From assembly GCA_026692885.1 (NCBI GenBank), contig JAPLNJ010000334.1, positions 1 through 15,624 of the forward strand: a DNA stretch of 15,624 nt. The letters run 5' to 3'. Below are positions 7,778 through 15,210 of this stretch, piece by piece (the stretch's first letter is position 1; each line of letters opens with the position of its first letter). The notes beneath the pieces are model-generated. The model was not told the origin of the DNA, ran no database searches, and saw only the letters and a list, made by a program, of their open reading frames with translations. A program made the translations under genes and the position numbers. The DNA is from Planctomycetota bacterium (GTDB lineage: Bacteria; Planctomycetota; Planctomycetia; Pirellulales; Pirellulaceae).

Positions 7778-9334
7778 AAGAACCTGGCTCATTACTGGAC
7801 CCTCTCTACCCGCTGCTCCCGCTCGTTCAGTGGCTGATCTGCACGATGGCGGCGATTGGCTTTGCCTTCGACATCTATTAGTTACTGATGCTGCCGCTAA
7901 TCGTTCGGCCGGCGCTGCTGGAACTCGGCGACATTCGCCCCGGATCGCCGCAGTTCACCCTGTGGTTCAGCCTGCTGTTCTACGTGCCGGCGATGGCGGG
8001 GGGCGTGTTTGGCCTGTTGGGCGGTATACCTGACCGACCGGCTGGGTCGGCGGCGAGTCCTGACCTGGAGCATCCTGCTCTACGCATTCGCGGCGTTCGC
8101 GGCCGGCTTCTCGACGAATCTGAGCATGCTGCTGTTCTTCCGTTGCCTGGTGTTCATCGGCGTGTGCGTCGAGTTTGTGGCGGCGGTGGCCTGGTTGGCC
8201 GAATTGTTCCCGGACGCCAAGCGGCGCGAGGGAGTTCTGGGCTTTACCCAGGCCTTTTCGTCAGTCGGCGGTCTGCTGGTGGCCCTGGCCAATGGCATCG
8301 CGGCAGCCTGGGCGATCAACCAAGCTGCCCCTCTGATTTTCGGCCTCTCGCTACCGGCCTTCCAGTTGCCGGCCGTGCAGCTGCCGGGCTTCCTGGCATT
8401 CCTCGGTGAGATCAAGAACGGGCATGCTGACTGGCGGTACACGCTGATGTCCGGGCTCATTCCCGCACTCCCGCTGATTTTGATCCGGCCTTTCCTGCCC
8501 GAGTCGCCGGCCTGGCAAAAGAAACGCGAGGCGGGGACGCTGCGCAGGCCGAGCATTCGGGAACTCTTCTCGCCGCAACTCCGCCGCGTCACGATCATCA
8601 CGACGCTGATGTTCACTTGCAGCTTTGCCGCGGCGTTCGGCGCCATCCAGCAGATGCCGCAGATCGTGCCGGGATTGCCCGAGGTGAAAGCGGCGATCGA
8701 CAAGGCGCTGGCCGAGAAGCTGCCCGACGCGAAGAAAAAGGCCCTGCAAACGCAGCTCGCCGGTGAAGGCAAGAGTGACGAGGCCATCCAGAAGGCCCTG
8801 ACGCTGGAAGTCCGCAAGATCGCCGGTCCGATCGAGCAGGCCAGCGCCTCGCAGGCCACCAAGATCGAGGAGATCGGCGGGCTGTTTGGCCGCTTGGCGT
8901 TGGCGATTCTGATTCTCCTGATCGCCAGCCGCCGGATGCTGCTCCGGGTGTTCCTGATCCCCGGTCTGGTGATCATGCCGCTGGTGTTCGGCTGGGCGGC
9001 CGTGACCCGGCTGTCGTACCTGGAAATCGGGATGTTTCTGGCCGGCTTCCTGACCGTGGCCCAGTTCAGCTTCTGGGGCAACTATTTACCGCACGCTTTC
9101 CCCGTGCACTTGCGTGGCACGGGCGAAAGCTTCGCGGCGAACATCGGCGGCCGTCTGATCGGCACCTGCTTCGCGGGCCTCACGCAGTGGATTGCCTATT
9201 GCCTGCCGATCAGCGCAGCGGCCCCTGCCAAAGTCGCCTACGCGGCGGCCGGAGTGGCGTTCACCGTCTATCTGGTCAACTTCGTGGCTTCTTTCTGGCT
9301 GCCCGAACCGCCCGGCGAAACGCTGGCGGAATAG
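7778..9334 (+). pseudogene. MFS transporter gene broken in its 5' part
   Basis: The pieces join into one 12-helix major facilitator protein: KNLAHYWTL, then YPLLPLVQWLICTMAAIGF (helix 1), MLPLIVRPALLELGDIRPG, and the 441-residue remainder. Lesions: a probable extra TC at 7805-7806; TAG at 7879-7881 where FDIY(E)LLMLP would continue; and one extra base near 8026, exactly inside motif A (GGYLTDRLGRR). From there to 9334 the frame is fully open and well conserved in character, with LPESPAW after helix 6 and the terminal helices intact. Between helices 7 and 8 is a charged helical insert of about 65 residues (EVKAAIDKALAEKLPD...). The original start is not visible; the 5' limit given is where homology-like sequence begins. 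Substrate unknown. Sequencing error is the alternative to real decay. Confidence 0.8.
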
Positions 9335-9368
9335 TCCGGAAAGTCAATGACTCGACGCTGTTCACGTT

Positions 9369-9584
9369 CTACAGTGCCTTCGCGAGAGACGCGACCTCGC
9401 TCGGGAAGTTGCGGTCCCCAAAGTCGCGGGCGTGCCCATCACGGCCATCCACCTCCCCTGGCAGCTTGGCCGCACGGCCGACCTCGGCGATGTCCAGATC
9501 CGCTTGCCGTTTCTCCTCGATAGCCACCGAATCGTAGGTCGGACTTTCAGCTTGAACCAAATTCGACTGTCTCCTTTCGCTCAC
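9369..9584 (-). CDS. hypothetical 71-residue protein, doubtful
   Basis: The frame starts at GTG 9584 or at TTG 9560; AGGAG lies about ten bases before the TTG. It reads ...SPTYDSVAIEEKRQADL...LPGEVDGRDGHARDFGDRN... and ends at 9369. Third codon positions are mostly G or C, as in real genes here, and there is no membrane segment. I recognise no family. It lies convergent to the MFS pseudogene and divergent from the small gene pair. The stretch 9335-9733 is otherwise empty. It may be the tail of a degraded gene or chance. Confidence 0.3.
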   Translation of the reverse strand: MSERRQSNLVQAESPTYDSVAIEEKRQADLDIAEVGRAAKLPGEVDGRDGHARDFGDRNFPSEVASLAKAL

Positions 9585-9733
9585 GGCCGGTGACCCCGTA
9601 TCGTTCCACCCCCTTTACTGCCCGCGGGGAACGGTCGGTGCCGTTGGTCAGCTTGTCGGCAGCCGCTCAGCGCGGTAGTCTGATTGACAGCGAGCCGAGT
9701 AACGGGCTCAGGTTCGTATTCGGGAGGGCAAGA

Positions 9734-9982
9734 ATGCCGTTGTATATCTATCCGGATGTATTTGCGTCCGGTTCGGTGCCTGTGGGTTGGGCTCCCTTCA
9801 AGGGTGGCACGCTCAAGTACCCGGTTCGGAACCAAGCAGTATCGCGCTATCTCCGGCAGTTGCTCCCTGGGCAATGGCAGAAGGTCATCAAGACCGGTAA
9901 CGCTGGGGCGGTCCATTACTTTGAACACGCATCTGGGCAAGTTGCCGGGGTGAAGTTCTTCCCGGCCAGGAGGGAACCATGA
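9734..9982 (+). CDS. small basic protein, first gene of a coupled pair (possible toxin)
   Basis: An 82-residue protein starting MPLYIYPDVFASGSVP and ending with WQKVIKTG, AVHYFEHASG and VAGVKFFPARREP. The frame is open back to 9590, but ATG 9734 is chosen because GGGAGGG lies five bases upstream. It is strongly basic (about 10 Lys/Arg against 3 Asp/Glu), has no signal peptide or membrane helix, and its C-terminal half alternates His, Lys and aromatic residues in the style of small RNase-like toxin domains. I recognise no named family. Its stop overlaps the start of the next gene by ATGA. A toxin role is inference from size, charge and coupling only; it might equally be a stand-alone C-terminal toxin domain detached from a larger secreted protein. 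Confidence 0.6.
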   Translation: MPLYIYPDVFASGSVPVGWAPFKGGTLKYPVRNQAVSRYLRQLLPGQWQKVIKTGNAGAVHYFEHASGQVAGVKFFPARREP

Positions 9983-10329
9983 ACAGACGCATCGATCTCG
10001 CGGCGGTGCTTGAAGGATCCGGAAAAACTCGACCCGAGCAGGTGGCTCTGTTTGCCTTGATCAATCTCGGCATCGTCGAGTCATTGTCAAGCGGTCTCCT
10101 CAGTGCCGCTGAATGTCTCCAGGTTTTTTTCCATGCCGACAACTGTCTGTTCGTCCGCAGGAAACTGCGTGCGAAGGTGGCCGATCAAATCATGAGCCAC
10201 GGCGTGCAGCTTCCGGACCTGTTCGATGCTCTCCCGACAGATCAGGCTCAGCGGGAATTCAATCGCGAATTAGCGAAGCTCCGAGACCTTTGTCTCAGAT
10301 TGCTGGGACAGCAGCGGTCGGCCGCGTGA
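9979..10329 (+). CDS. small helical protein, second gene of the coupled pair (possible immunity protein/antitoxin)
   Basis: A 116-residue protein starting at ATG 9979, four bases before the end of the previous gene, with a strong AGGAGGG in that gene's last codons. It appears all-helical (FALINLGIVESLSSGLLSAAE, then RRKLRAKVADQIM, DLFDALPTDQAQ and a C-terminal helix ending at 116). Charge is near neutral, with no export signal or DNA-binding motif I can see. The LG...SL.SGLLS..E pattern reminds me of small immunity-like families such as DUF3969, but that is an unverified impression. Overlap and size suggest an obligate partner for the upstream protein. It faces the truncated flhB gene tail to tail, with 98 bases between. 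Confidence 0.65.
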   Translation: MNRRIDLAAVLEGSGKTRPEQVALFALINLGIVESLSSGLLSAAECLQVFFHADNCLFVRRKLRAKVADQIMSHGVQLPDLFDALPTDQAQREFNRELAKLRDLCLRLLGQQRSAA

Positions 10330-10407
10330 CGGATGAACCGGAGCGGCGGTCACGATTCTCGACGATGGTTGGATGACCAGGCAAAACCAAACCTACTGAA
10401 CACGCCC

Positions 10408-10434
10408 GACCCGACCCCATTTCCCTGTCAGGTC
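10408..10434. repeat. small palindromic repeat containing the flhB stop codon
   Basis: GACCCGAC (10408-10415) and GTCAGGTC (10427-10434) are complementary at seven of eight positions around CCCATTTCCCT. On the minus strand it reads GACCTGACAGGGAAATGGGG, which resembles ends of REP-like elements mobilised by REP-associated transposases (recollection). The flhB TGA (10430-10428) falls inside the right arm, so the repeat probably caused or followed the loss of the flhB 3' end. Confidence 0.5.
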
Positions 10435-11192
10435 GACGGCGATTGATCCTGCACCAGTTGGCGGTGACGCTGCGTCATCTGCGGTACGCCGTGCAGGCAT
10501 TTTAGCTCCTCCCGCAATTCCTGCGTCGTCATCCGCAAGTCGCATTCCAACCGCCAGCGCTGGTAGCCGTAGTCCAGTACACCGACGGCCAGCAGGGCCA
10601 GCGCAGCCTTGAATCCCGTCCAGAATAGCAGCTCGCACGCAAACGCCGTCAGCGGCCCGACGTCCCATGCGCCGAGCTGCAACAAACGCTGACGCTCGGT
10701 CCAAAGACTCCCACCAGCCACCGCCACAACCACGGCCGTCTTGAGAATGCCGAACATCCAGCGGGTCAGGCTACTGGCCGAGAACATCCTGCCGAGGCCC
10801 CGAAACGGGTCGACGCGATGCAAGTCAGCGGCCAGTTTGTGGGGCAGGAACAACCAGCCGCCCTGGCCCAGATGACCCGCCACGGCGACCACGACGAACA
10901 GTCCTAGGACAGGCCCTAGCACCCGGCCCGCACCGTAGATCGTGGCGTTCCACCACGCGACCGCCACATCGGAATCCGCCGTCAGACAGACGCGGCCGCC
11001 GAGCTGTTTCCGGGTCAGCTGGCCCAGGTAATCCACCACGTCGCGGCCCCACCAGAACAAGGCGCACAGTCCGCCCAGCAACAGCAACGCCGCCGCCAAA
11101 TCGTGACTTCGCGCCACGCGGCCTTCGGCCCTCGCTTGTTGTCGGCGACGCAGCGTCGGAGGATGGATTTTATCGCCGTAAGAGTCGGACAT
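10428..11192 (-). CDS. flhB: flagellar export switch protein FlhB, truncated before the autocleavage domain
   Basis: FlhB sits in the inner membrane around the flagellar export gate and switches substrate specificity by self-cleavage at NPTH. This 254-residue form keeps the N-terminal cytoplasmic segment (PPTLRRRQQARAEGRVARSHD, about 11-31), four membrane helices (about 33-49, 92-112, 145-165, 183-205) and the linker helix (MTTQELREELKCLHGVPQ, 221-238). It then ends at QLVQDQSPST. Normal FlhB is about 350-380 residues and continues with the NPTH domain; no NPTH is found in any minus-strand frame down to 10330. The stop lies inside a palindrome. The gene is 123 bases downstream of fliR, and flhA does not follow. 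It may be non-functional, or the cleavage domain may be supplied elsewhere as an FlhX-like protein. Confidence 0.88.
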   Translation of the reverse strand: MSDSYGDKIHPPTLRRRQQARAEGRVARSHDLAAALLLLGGLCALFWWGRDVVDYLGQLTRKQLGGRVCLTADSDVAVAWWNATIYGAGRVLGPVLGLFVVVAVAGHLGQGGWLFLPHKLAADLHRVDPFRGLGRMFSASSLTRWMFGILKTAVVVAVAGGSLWTERQRLLQLGAWDVGPLTAFACELLFWTGFKAALALLAVGVLDYGYQRWRLECDLRMTTQELREELKCLHGVPQMTQRHRQLVQDQSPST

Positions 11193-11207
11193 GATTCGTA
11201 GGCACCC

Positions 11208-11311
11208 CGTAGGTCAGGCTTTCCAGCCTGACAGGTTCGGCCGCATCCTCAATCGCGTGCAGTTGAACTCCTGCTACTGTTTTCGTGTCAGGCTGGAAAG
11301 CCTGACCTACG
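11208..11311. repeat. 26-bp perfect inverted repeat between fliR and flhB
   Basis: The left arm 11208-11233 (CGTAGGTCAGGCTTTCCAGC...) and the right arm 11286-11311 are exact complements, separated by 52 bases. Each arm is itself a hairpin (GTCAGGCT-TTCC-AGCCTGAC). The element fills the fliR-flhB gap, where planctomycete export genes would usually be closely packed. It looks like a small mobile palindromic repeat; GTAGGTCAGGCTTTCCAGCC is a motif I associate with dispersed planctomycete repeats. It could reduce flhB expression. Confidence 0.88.
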
Positions 11312-11315
11312 TGCA

Positions 11316-12110
11316 TCAGGGCCCGCCCTGATCGACTGAGGCAAACATCGTGCGGAGGGCGTCGATCGCCACTTCCGTGTGTTCCTGGTACAGCCACGCG
11401 GCGCTGCCCATCGTGAGCGACAGGAGGGCCAGGGCCAACAGCGCGTTCAAATTGAAGCCGACCGTGAACGCATGCAGTTGGGGCCACACGCGACTGATCA
11501 AGCCCACGACCAGTGTCGCCAACAACAACGCCACCAGGACCGGCGCAGCGGCGCGGATGCCCAGGACAAAACTCTGCGTCAGGATCTCGACAAACGTCGC
11601 CAGCGCGCCCGCCGCCAAGCCCGCCTGCCCCGGCGGCAACCAGGTGAAGGTGTCCAGTAGAGCGGCCAGCACTTGGCGATGTCCGCCGACCAGTAGGAAA
11701 CTGGCGGTGGCGACAACTTCGAACAGCCGCCCGAGCTGCGACGCATCGCCACCGAGTTCCGGATCAAAGAACTCGCCGGCGGATAGACCGCTGACTTGCC
11801 CGATCAACTGACCTGCGATCTGCAGGCCTCCGGCGAGCACCAGCAACGACAGCCCCATCATCAGGCCGAGGACCGCTTCGCGTCCCACGGCGGCCAGGAC
11901 CTGCAGTGGCTGGGTGGACTGGGGCAGCGTCTGGTGCAAATGCAGTGGCGTGATCATGAGCGCGATGGCCACGGCCAGCAACAGCCGGGCCATGCGTGGT
12001 GCCAGCCGGCTGCCGAACATGGGTGCCAAGAACAGCAGGCCACTGAGGCGTGTCAGCACGCACAGGAAGACGAGGATCGGCTGGTGATACAGGTCTGCGA
12101 GTTCCGACAT
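11316..12110 (-). CDS. fliR: flagellar export gate protein FliR
   Basis: FliR, with FliP and FliQ, forms the helical export gate of the flagellar type III system in the inner membrane. The 264-residue product has the usual length and several hydrophobic helices. Family signatures include LTRLSGLLFLAPMFGSR near the N-terminus, the central VLAGGLQIAGQLIGQVSGLS, FFDPELGG, and the C-terminal FTVGFNLNALLALALLSLTM. The frame is open to a GTG at 12131, but AAGGA sits four bases before ATG 12110 and nothing comparable precedes the GTG; ATG 12113 is also possible. It follows fliQ by about 25 bases, so co-transcription is likely. Confidence 0.93.
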   Translation of the reverse strand: MSELADLYHQPILVFLCVLTRLSGLLFLAPMFGSRLAPRMARLLLAVAIALMITPLHLHQTLPQSTQPLQVLAAVGREAVLGLMMGLSLLVLAGGLQIAGQLIGQVSGLSAGEFFDPELGGDASQLGRLFEVVATASFLLVGGHRQVLAALLDTFTWLPPGQAGLAAGALATFVEILTQSFVLGIRAAAPVLVALLLATLVVGLISRVWPQLHAFTVGFNLNALLALALLSLTMGSAAWLYQEHTEVAIDALRTMFASVDQGGP

Positions 12111-12135
12111 CATGTCCTTGCTCGTTCCCACCCTA

Positions 12136-12405
12136 CTAGCGCAATACCAAGGGATTGCTGCTCAGAAGCGTGTGCGAGTACTCGACCATGCGCTGGACCA
12201 GCCAGGGCAGGCAGAACCCCGCGGCGACCAGTACCGCCACGATCTTGGGCACGAAGGCCAGAGTCTGATCCTGAATCTGCGTCAAGGCTTGCAACAGGCC
12301 GACGACCAACGCGACCGCCATGGCGACCAGCAGCAGCGGCGCTCCCAAGATCAAGGCCGTGGTCAGCGCCTCACGGCTGAGGTCAATCGCGAATTGGGCG
12401 TCCAT
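12136..12405 (-). CDS. fliQ: flagellar export gate protein FliQ
   Basis: The 89-residue product (MDAQFAIDLSREALTTALIL...) has the standard FliQ length and two transmembrane helices (about 14-38 and 52-75). The family pattern ALTQIQDQTLAFVPKIVAV lies between and into the second helix. Four or five copies of FliQ assemble around FliP/FliR in the export gate. ATG 12405 is chosen because AAAGGA lies five bases upstream; the longer open frame to 12492 overlaps the fliP coding end and adds unrelated residues. It is 35 bases downstream of fliP and directly upstream of fliR. Confidence 0.95.
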   Translation of the reverse strand: MDAQFAIDLSREALTTALILGAPLLLVAMAVALVVGLLQALTQIQDQTLAFVPKIVAVLVAAGFCLPWLVQRMVEYSHTLLSSNPLVLR

Positions 12406-12440
12406 CTGATTCCTTTCGGCGATCCGCCAACGGTGGAACG

Positions 12441-13451
12441 CTACGTGTACGGAGCGAAACTCTGCAGCAGCATGCCGACCACCAGATTCCAACCGTCGAC
12501 CAGCACGAACAGCAGCAGCTTGAACGGCAGCGAAATCATCATCGGCGGCAGCATCATCATGCCCATCGAGATGGTCACGCTGGAGACCACCAGATCCACG
12601 ACCAGGAAGGGCAGGTAGATCTGAAACCCGATCAAGAACGCGGTCTTCAGTTCGCTCAACATGAAGGCCGGCAGCAGGACCTGTAGGGGCACGTCCTCAT
12701 AGGCTTTCGGCGTCGGTGTGCCCCGAGGCAGATACTGGTAGAATAGCCAGACATCTTCGCTGTTGTTGGCGATTTCGATCTGCCGGCTCATGAACTTGCG
12801 GATCGGTTTGACGCCGACGGTCCACATCGTTTCGACGCTCATCTCCCCGGTGGCAGCGGTGTACGGTACGATGGCGTCCTCGTACACGTCCTTCCAGACC
12901 GGCGTCATGATCAGCAGCGTCATGAACATGGCCAGCGAAGTGATGACTTGATTGGACGGCAGGTACTGGGCTCCGATGGCTTGGCGCAGCAAGCTCAAGA
13001 CGACGGCGATCCGCACAAAGCTGGTGGTCATCAACAGGATCGCCGGCGCCAGGCTGACCACGGTCATCGTCAGCAGTACTTGCAGTGTGGACCGCAGGTA
13101 GGCCGGGCTGGTCCAGGACTCGGGCCCGCGCGTGACCAGATCGCGGATCGCGTCAGCCGGCGCGCCGGCCGAGGCCGGTTCCTGCGCCACTGCCGTAGCG
13201 AACAGGCTCAGGCCAGCGGACAGCACCAGAAATCCCGCTGCCCACACGAGCCCGACGTGCCAGCGCGGGTGGCCACGTCGGCGTCCAGGCCAGAACCCGG
13301 GAAATCCGTGTCGAGCCGCCGCATTGCCGACCCCGCCGTGGCTTGCGCGACGGGCTAGTGTGGGTACACTATTTTTGTCCGCTGGCCTCAGGCCCAGCAG
13401 GACTAGGCCTGTGCCCAACGTCCCCACGCGATGTCCATACCGTCTGGCCAT
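12441..13451 (-). CDS. fliP: flagellar export gate protein FliP with long N-terminal extension
   Basis: FliP forms the pentameric core of the export gate. Residues about 118-336 are a complete Fli[21 protein letters not shown] (143-162), [38 protein letters not shown] (260-279), [20 protein letters not shown] and the C-terminal helix. The normal signal peptide ([21 protein letters not shown]) begins only at residue 70. ATG 13451 has the best start signal: GAGGTGA overlaps the fliO stop codon, four bases away. But residues 1-65 are rich in Arg, Gly and Pro and read through repeat-like DNA at 13341-13400. An internal GTG at residue 69 would restore normal length but has no clear ribosome binding site. 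Either the leader is tolerated or translation restarts. Confidence 0.92.
   Translation of the reverse strand: MARRYGHRVGTLGTGLVLLGLRPADKNSVPTLARRASHGGVGNAAARHGFPGFWPGRRRGHPRWHVGLVWAAGFLVLSAGLSLFATAVAQEPASAGAPADAIRDLVTRGPESWTSPAYLRSTLQVLLTMTVVSLAPAILLMTTSFVRIAVVLSLLRQAIGAQYLPSNQVITSLAMFMTLLIMTPVWKDVYEDAIVPYTAATGEMSVETMWTVGVKPIRKFMSRQIEIANNSEDVWLFYQYLPRGTPTPKAYEDVPLQVLLPAFMLSELKTAFLIGFQIYLPFLVVDLVVSSVTISMGMMMLPPMMISLPFKLLLFVLVDGWNLVVGMLLQSFAPYT
13341..13400. repeat. repeat-like sequence inside the 5' end of fliP
   Basis: Contains GCTTGCGCGACGGGCTAGTG (13341-13360), the complement of a CACTAGCCCG...GCGCAAGC motif I associate with dispersed planctomycete repeats, and the imperfect hairpin GCTGGCC-TCA-GGCCCAGC (13381-13398). 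Together they account for much of the extra N-terminal sequence in the fliP frame. Repeat status rests on recollection; only the hairpin is directly visible. Confidence 0.45.
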
Positions 13452-13455
13452 CCTC

Positions 13456-13462
13456 TCACCTC
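13456..13462 (-). promoter_or_regulatory. fliP ribosome binding site overlapping the fliO stop codon
   Basis: GAGGTGA on the minus strand, whose last three bases are the fliO stop TGA, four bases before ATG 13451. This points to fliO-fliP translational coupling and supports the upstream fliP start despite the odd leader it creates. Confidence 0.6.
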
Positions 13463-14103
13463 TTGCCCAAGTGGGCCAGCATCTCGCGCAGGGATCCCGA
13501 GATACCGTCCGATTGGCCGTGCCGGCAGATTCCGGCCAGGCGTTCGATTTCGTCAGGGTCCGTGATCTCGGTCAGAGTTTCGGCGGCGGTGGCGGTCACC
13601 GAGAGCAGCAGCAGCTTGTTGCCCACGCGGACCAGGTGCATTTCCTGCCGGCCATTCAGCGGCGCGCGCCCCAGCGTCTCGAGCACTTCGCCCGGCAGCG
13701 CAGCGTGGTTCCGGGGCCGCGTCCGCCGCGTAACCCAAACCAACAACGCGAACAAACCCAACACCACGGCCACGCTGCTGATCACCGTGCTCAGCGCTCG
13801 AGCCGGGGAGTTATCCCGCGACCGGGCCGGAGCGCCGGTCACGCCTCGCCGCGGCGGAGCTAGCGGCAGCGGCTGATCCTCGGCCGGTGCGACGAGACCC
13901 GCGCGTGGCGTGAGCGGCAGTCCGCGGACGGGACGAGCGCCCGACGGATCGTCCGGCGCAACGGCGGGAGATTGTGCCGCGTTGGTCGGTACGATCTGAA
14001 AGGGCACCTTCGGCATCGCCTCGGGCGTATGGTCCGTGGCAGCGGTGGCGGTTCCGCCAGCCAGCAGAACAGCAAGAATCAGCAGCTTTGCGGCTCGTGG
14101 CAT
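13456..14103 (-). CDS. fliO: flagellar biosynthesis protein FliO
   Basis: FliO is a membrane assembly factor for the FliP ring. The 215-residue product has an N-terminal signal-like helix ([19 protein letters not shown], 1-19), a proline-rich exported linker (about 24-100), one transmembrane helix ([20 protein letters not shown], 104-123) and the cytoplasmic FliO domain ([20 protein letters not shown] and following, to about 193). The extra N-terminal hydrophobic segment and long linker make it longer than enterobacterial FliO (about 120) but are usual in deeper lineages. The frame is open to 14694, but ATG 14103 is chosen because the signal peptide starts there with GGAAGA upstream. It overlaps the end of fliN by 25 bases. 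Confidence 0.9.
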   Translation of the reverse strand: MPRAAKLLILAVLLAGGTATAATDHTPEAMPKVPFQIVPTNAAQSPAVAPDDPSGARPVRGLPLTPRAGLVAPAEDQPLPLAPPRRGVTGAPARSRDNSPARALSTVISSVAVVLGLFALLVWVTRRTRPRNHAALPGEVLETLGRAPLNGRQEMHLVRVGNKLLLLSVTATAAETLTEITDPDEIERLAGICRHGQSDGISGSLREMLAHLGKR

Positions 14104-14474
14104 GCGGGTGTTTCTTCCGGTCCTCTCGAACTCAGCAGTTCTGTAATTCGCACGCCCAGGCAGCCGTCCTGCAACAGCAGTTGCCCGCGTGCTATCAGCA
14201 ACTCGTCGGCGTAGACATTCACGGGATCGCCCTGCCGTTCCTGCAAGCGGACGACCGAGCCGCGTCCCAGTTGCTCGACCTCGTCCAACGTCAGGCTCCG
14301 GCGGCCCAATTCCATACGGACCATCCGCGTCTGCCGCTGGCTGGCTGGATCCGGAGAGCCGGTCGCTGAAGCGGTATCTGCGGTCCCGTTCCGATCGCGC
14401 AGGGCACATGGTTGAAACACCGCTGCGCTGGATGCGCGTTCGTGAGAACCAAGAGGTTGGCAAACGCCCGACAT
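14079..14474 (-). CDS. fliN: flagellar motor switch (C-ring) protein FliN
   Basis: The 131-residue product carries one SpoA (FliMN C-terminal) domain at about 48-116: MVRMELGRRSLTLDEVEQLG, then RGSVVRLQE, DPVNVYADELLIARGQ and GVRITELLSS. This is the normal length and layout of FliN, which forms the base of the rotor C-ring, takes part in direction switching and docks the FliH/FliI export complex. The first 45 residues are low in complexity and unassigned. GGAG lies about nine bases before ATG 14474. It sits between fliJ (38 bases upstream) and fliO (25-base overlap), so it belongs to the same transcript. A FliY or HrcQ-like name is possible, but the surrounding genes favour FliN. Confidence 0.9.
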   Translation of the reverse strand: MSGVCQPLGSHERASSAAVFQPCALRDRNGTADTASATGSPDPASQRQTRMVRMELGRRSLTLDEVEQLGRGSVVRLQERQGDPVNVYADELLIARGQLLLQDGCLGVRITELLSSRGPEETPACHEPQSC

Positions 14475-14512
14475 CGATTGCCGCTCCGAAGACTAGGGTT
14501 GGAAAAGCGGCG

Positions 14513-14980
14513 CTACTTGTCGCTAAAATCGTCGGTCGGGGCAACCCCAACTTTTTGCAGCGTGATCTCCCGCAATTGCCCAGCCTCCGACTTCCACCGG
14601 GCCGCTTGTGCTTGCAGGCAGCGTTTCTCGCGCAATTTCTCCAGCATGCGCACTTCGCGTTCGGCCACGAGCAGGGCCTGCTGAAGATCCGCAAGCTGTT
14701 CGCGGAGCACGTCTTGGCGACGCGTTAGGTCCCCCAGTCGTTCCCGCAAAACCTGCCCGTAGCGTTGCTGGTCGCCCAACTGCCGCACGTCCGTCACGCC
14801 CGGCGCAGCCCAACGGCGGGTGACCGCTTGGGCTTCGGTCAACGCCGCAGCCACTTGGTCCCGTTCTGCTTGCACTGCCAGCTCCGCACGGGAGGCACTG
14901 GCCCAGGCCGCCCGCCGTTGATCACGCTCGGCGTGTCGCAGTTTGACCAGGGTGTCCAGTTGCGTGAGGCGTTGGTCCAT
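14513..14980 (-). CDS. fliJ: flagellar export chaperone/stalk protein FliJ
   Basis: The 155-residue product (MDQRLTQLDTLVKLRHAERD...) is almost entirely predicted antiparallel coiled coil, with Ala/Glu/Arg/Gln-rich heptads and the central break WAAPGVTDVRQLGDQQRYGQ. This matches FliJ (about 147 residues), which inserts into the FliI ATPase ring like the gamma subunit of F-ATPase and activates the FlhA gate. The identification rests on length, coiled-coil pattern and position at the head of a fliN-fliO-fliP run, because FliJ sequences diverge fast. ATG 14980 is chosen; a longer open frame to 15208 runs into hairpin repeats and is rejected. Its expected upstream partner fliI is not directly upstream in this window. 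Confidence 0.82.
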   Translation of the reverse strand: MDQRLTQLDTLVKLRHAERDQRRAAWASASRAELAVQAERDQVAAALTEAQAVTRRWAAPGVTDVRQLGDQQRYGQVLRERLGDLTRRQDVLREQLADLQQALLVAEREVRMLEKLREKRCLQAQAARWKSEAGQLREITLQKVGVAPTDDFSDK

Positions 14981-15048
14981 AAGTAATACACCGAACCTAG
15001 TGGGGCCACAGCCCAAGTAGCCGACCGACGGCGCCGGCCTGGTTCGCT

Positions 15049-15078
15049 CCCCTCTCCCCGGTACTCCGGGGAGAGGGG
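15049..15078. repeat. 13-bp perfect stem hairpin
   Basis: CCCCTCTCCCCGG (15049-15061) pairs exactly with CCGGGGAGAGGGG (15066-15078) around a TACT loop. It lies about 70 bases before the fliJ start (minus strand). No T-tract follows. Confidence 0.88.
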
Positions 15079-15210
15079 TCGGGGGTGGACCGCGCAAAAC
15101 TGGGGAGTTGCGCGTCACGGATGGTCCTGTTTTCGTTCCGCCCCCATCCGGGCTTGCCCCGGTGGAGCGAGGTTTCTGGACCACGCCACGGGTCCGCAGC
15201 CGCCTCACTT

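Noticed and set aside
8080..9081. 333-codon open frame on the minus strand opposite the transporter
   Set aside because: The plus strand carries clear membrane-transporter sequence; the reverse frame is a GC-rich shadow full of Ser, Arg and Ala.
14103..14694. Upstream extension of the fliO frame
   Set aside because: It overlaps fliN and fliJ in another frame, and the FliO signal-like helix begins at ATG 14103.
14981..15208. N-terminal extension of the fliJ frame
   Set aside because: It translates hairpin repeats (Pro/Gly/Arg-rich), and ATG 14980 gives the normal FliJ length.
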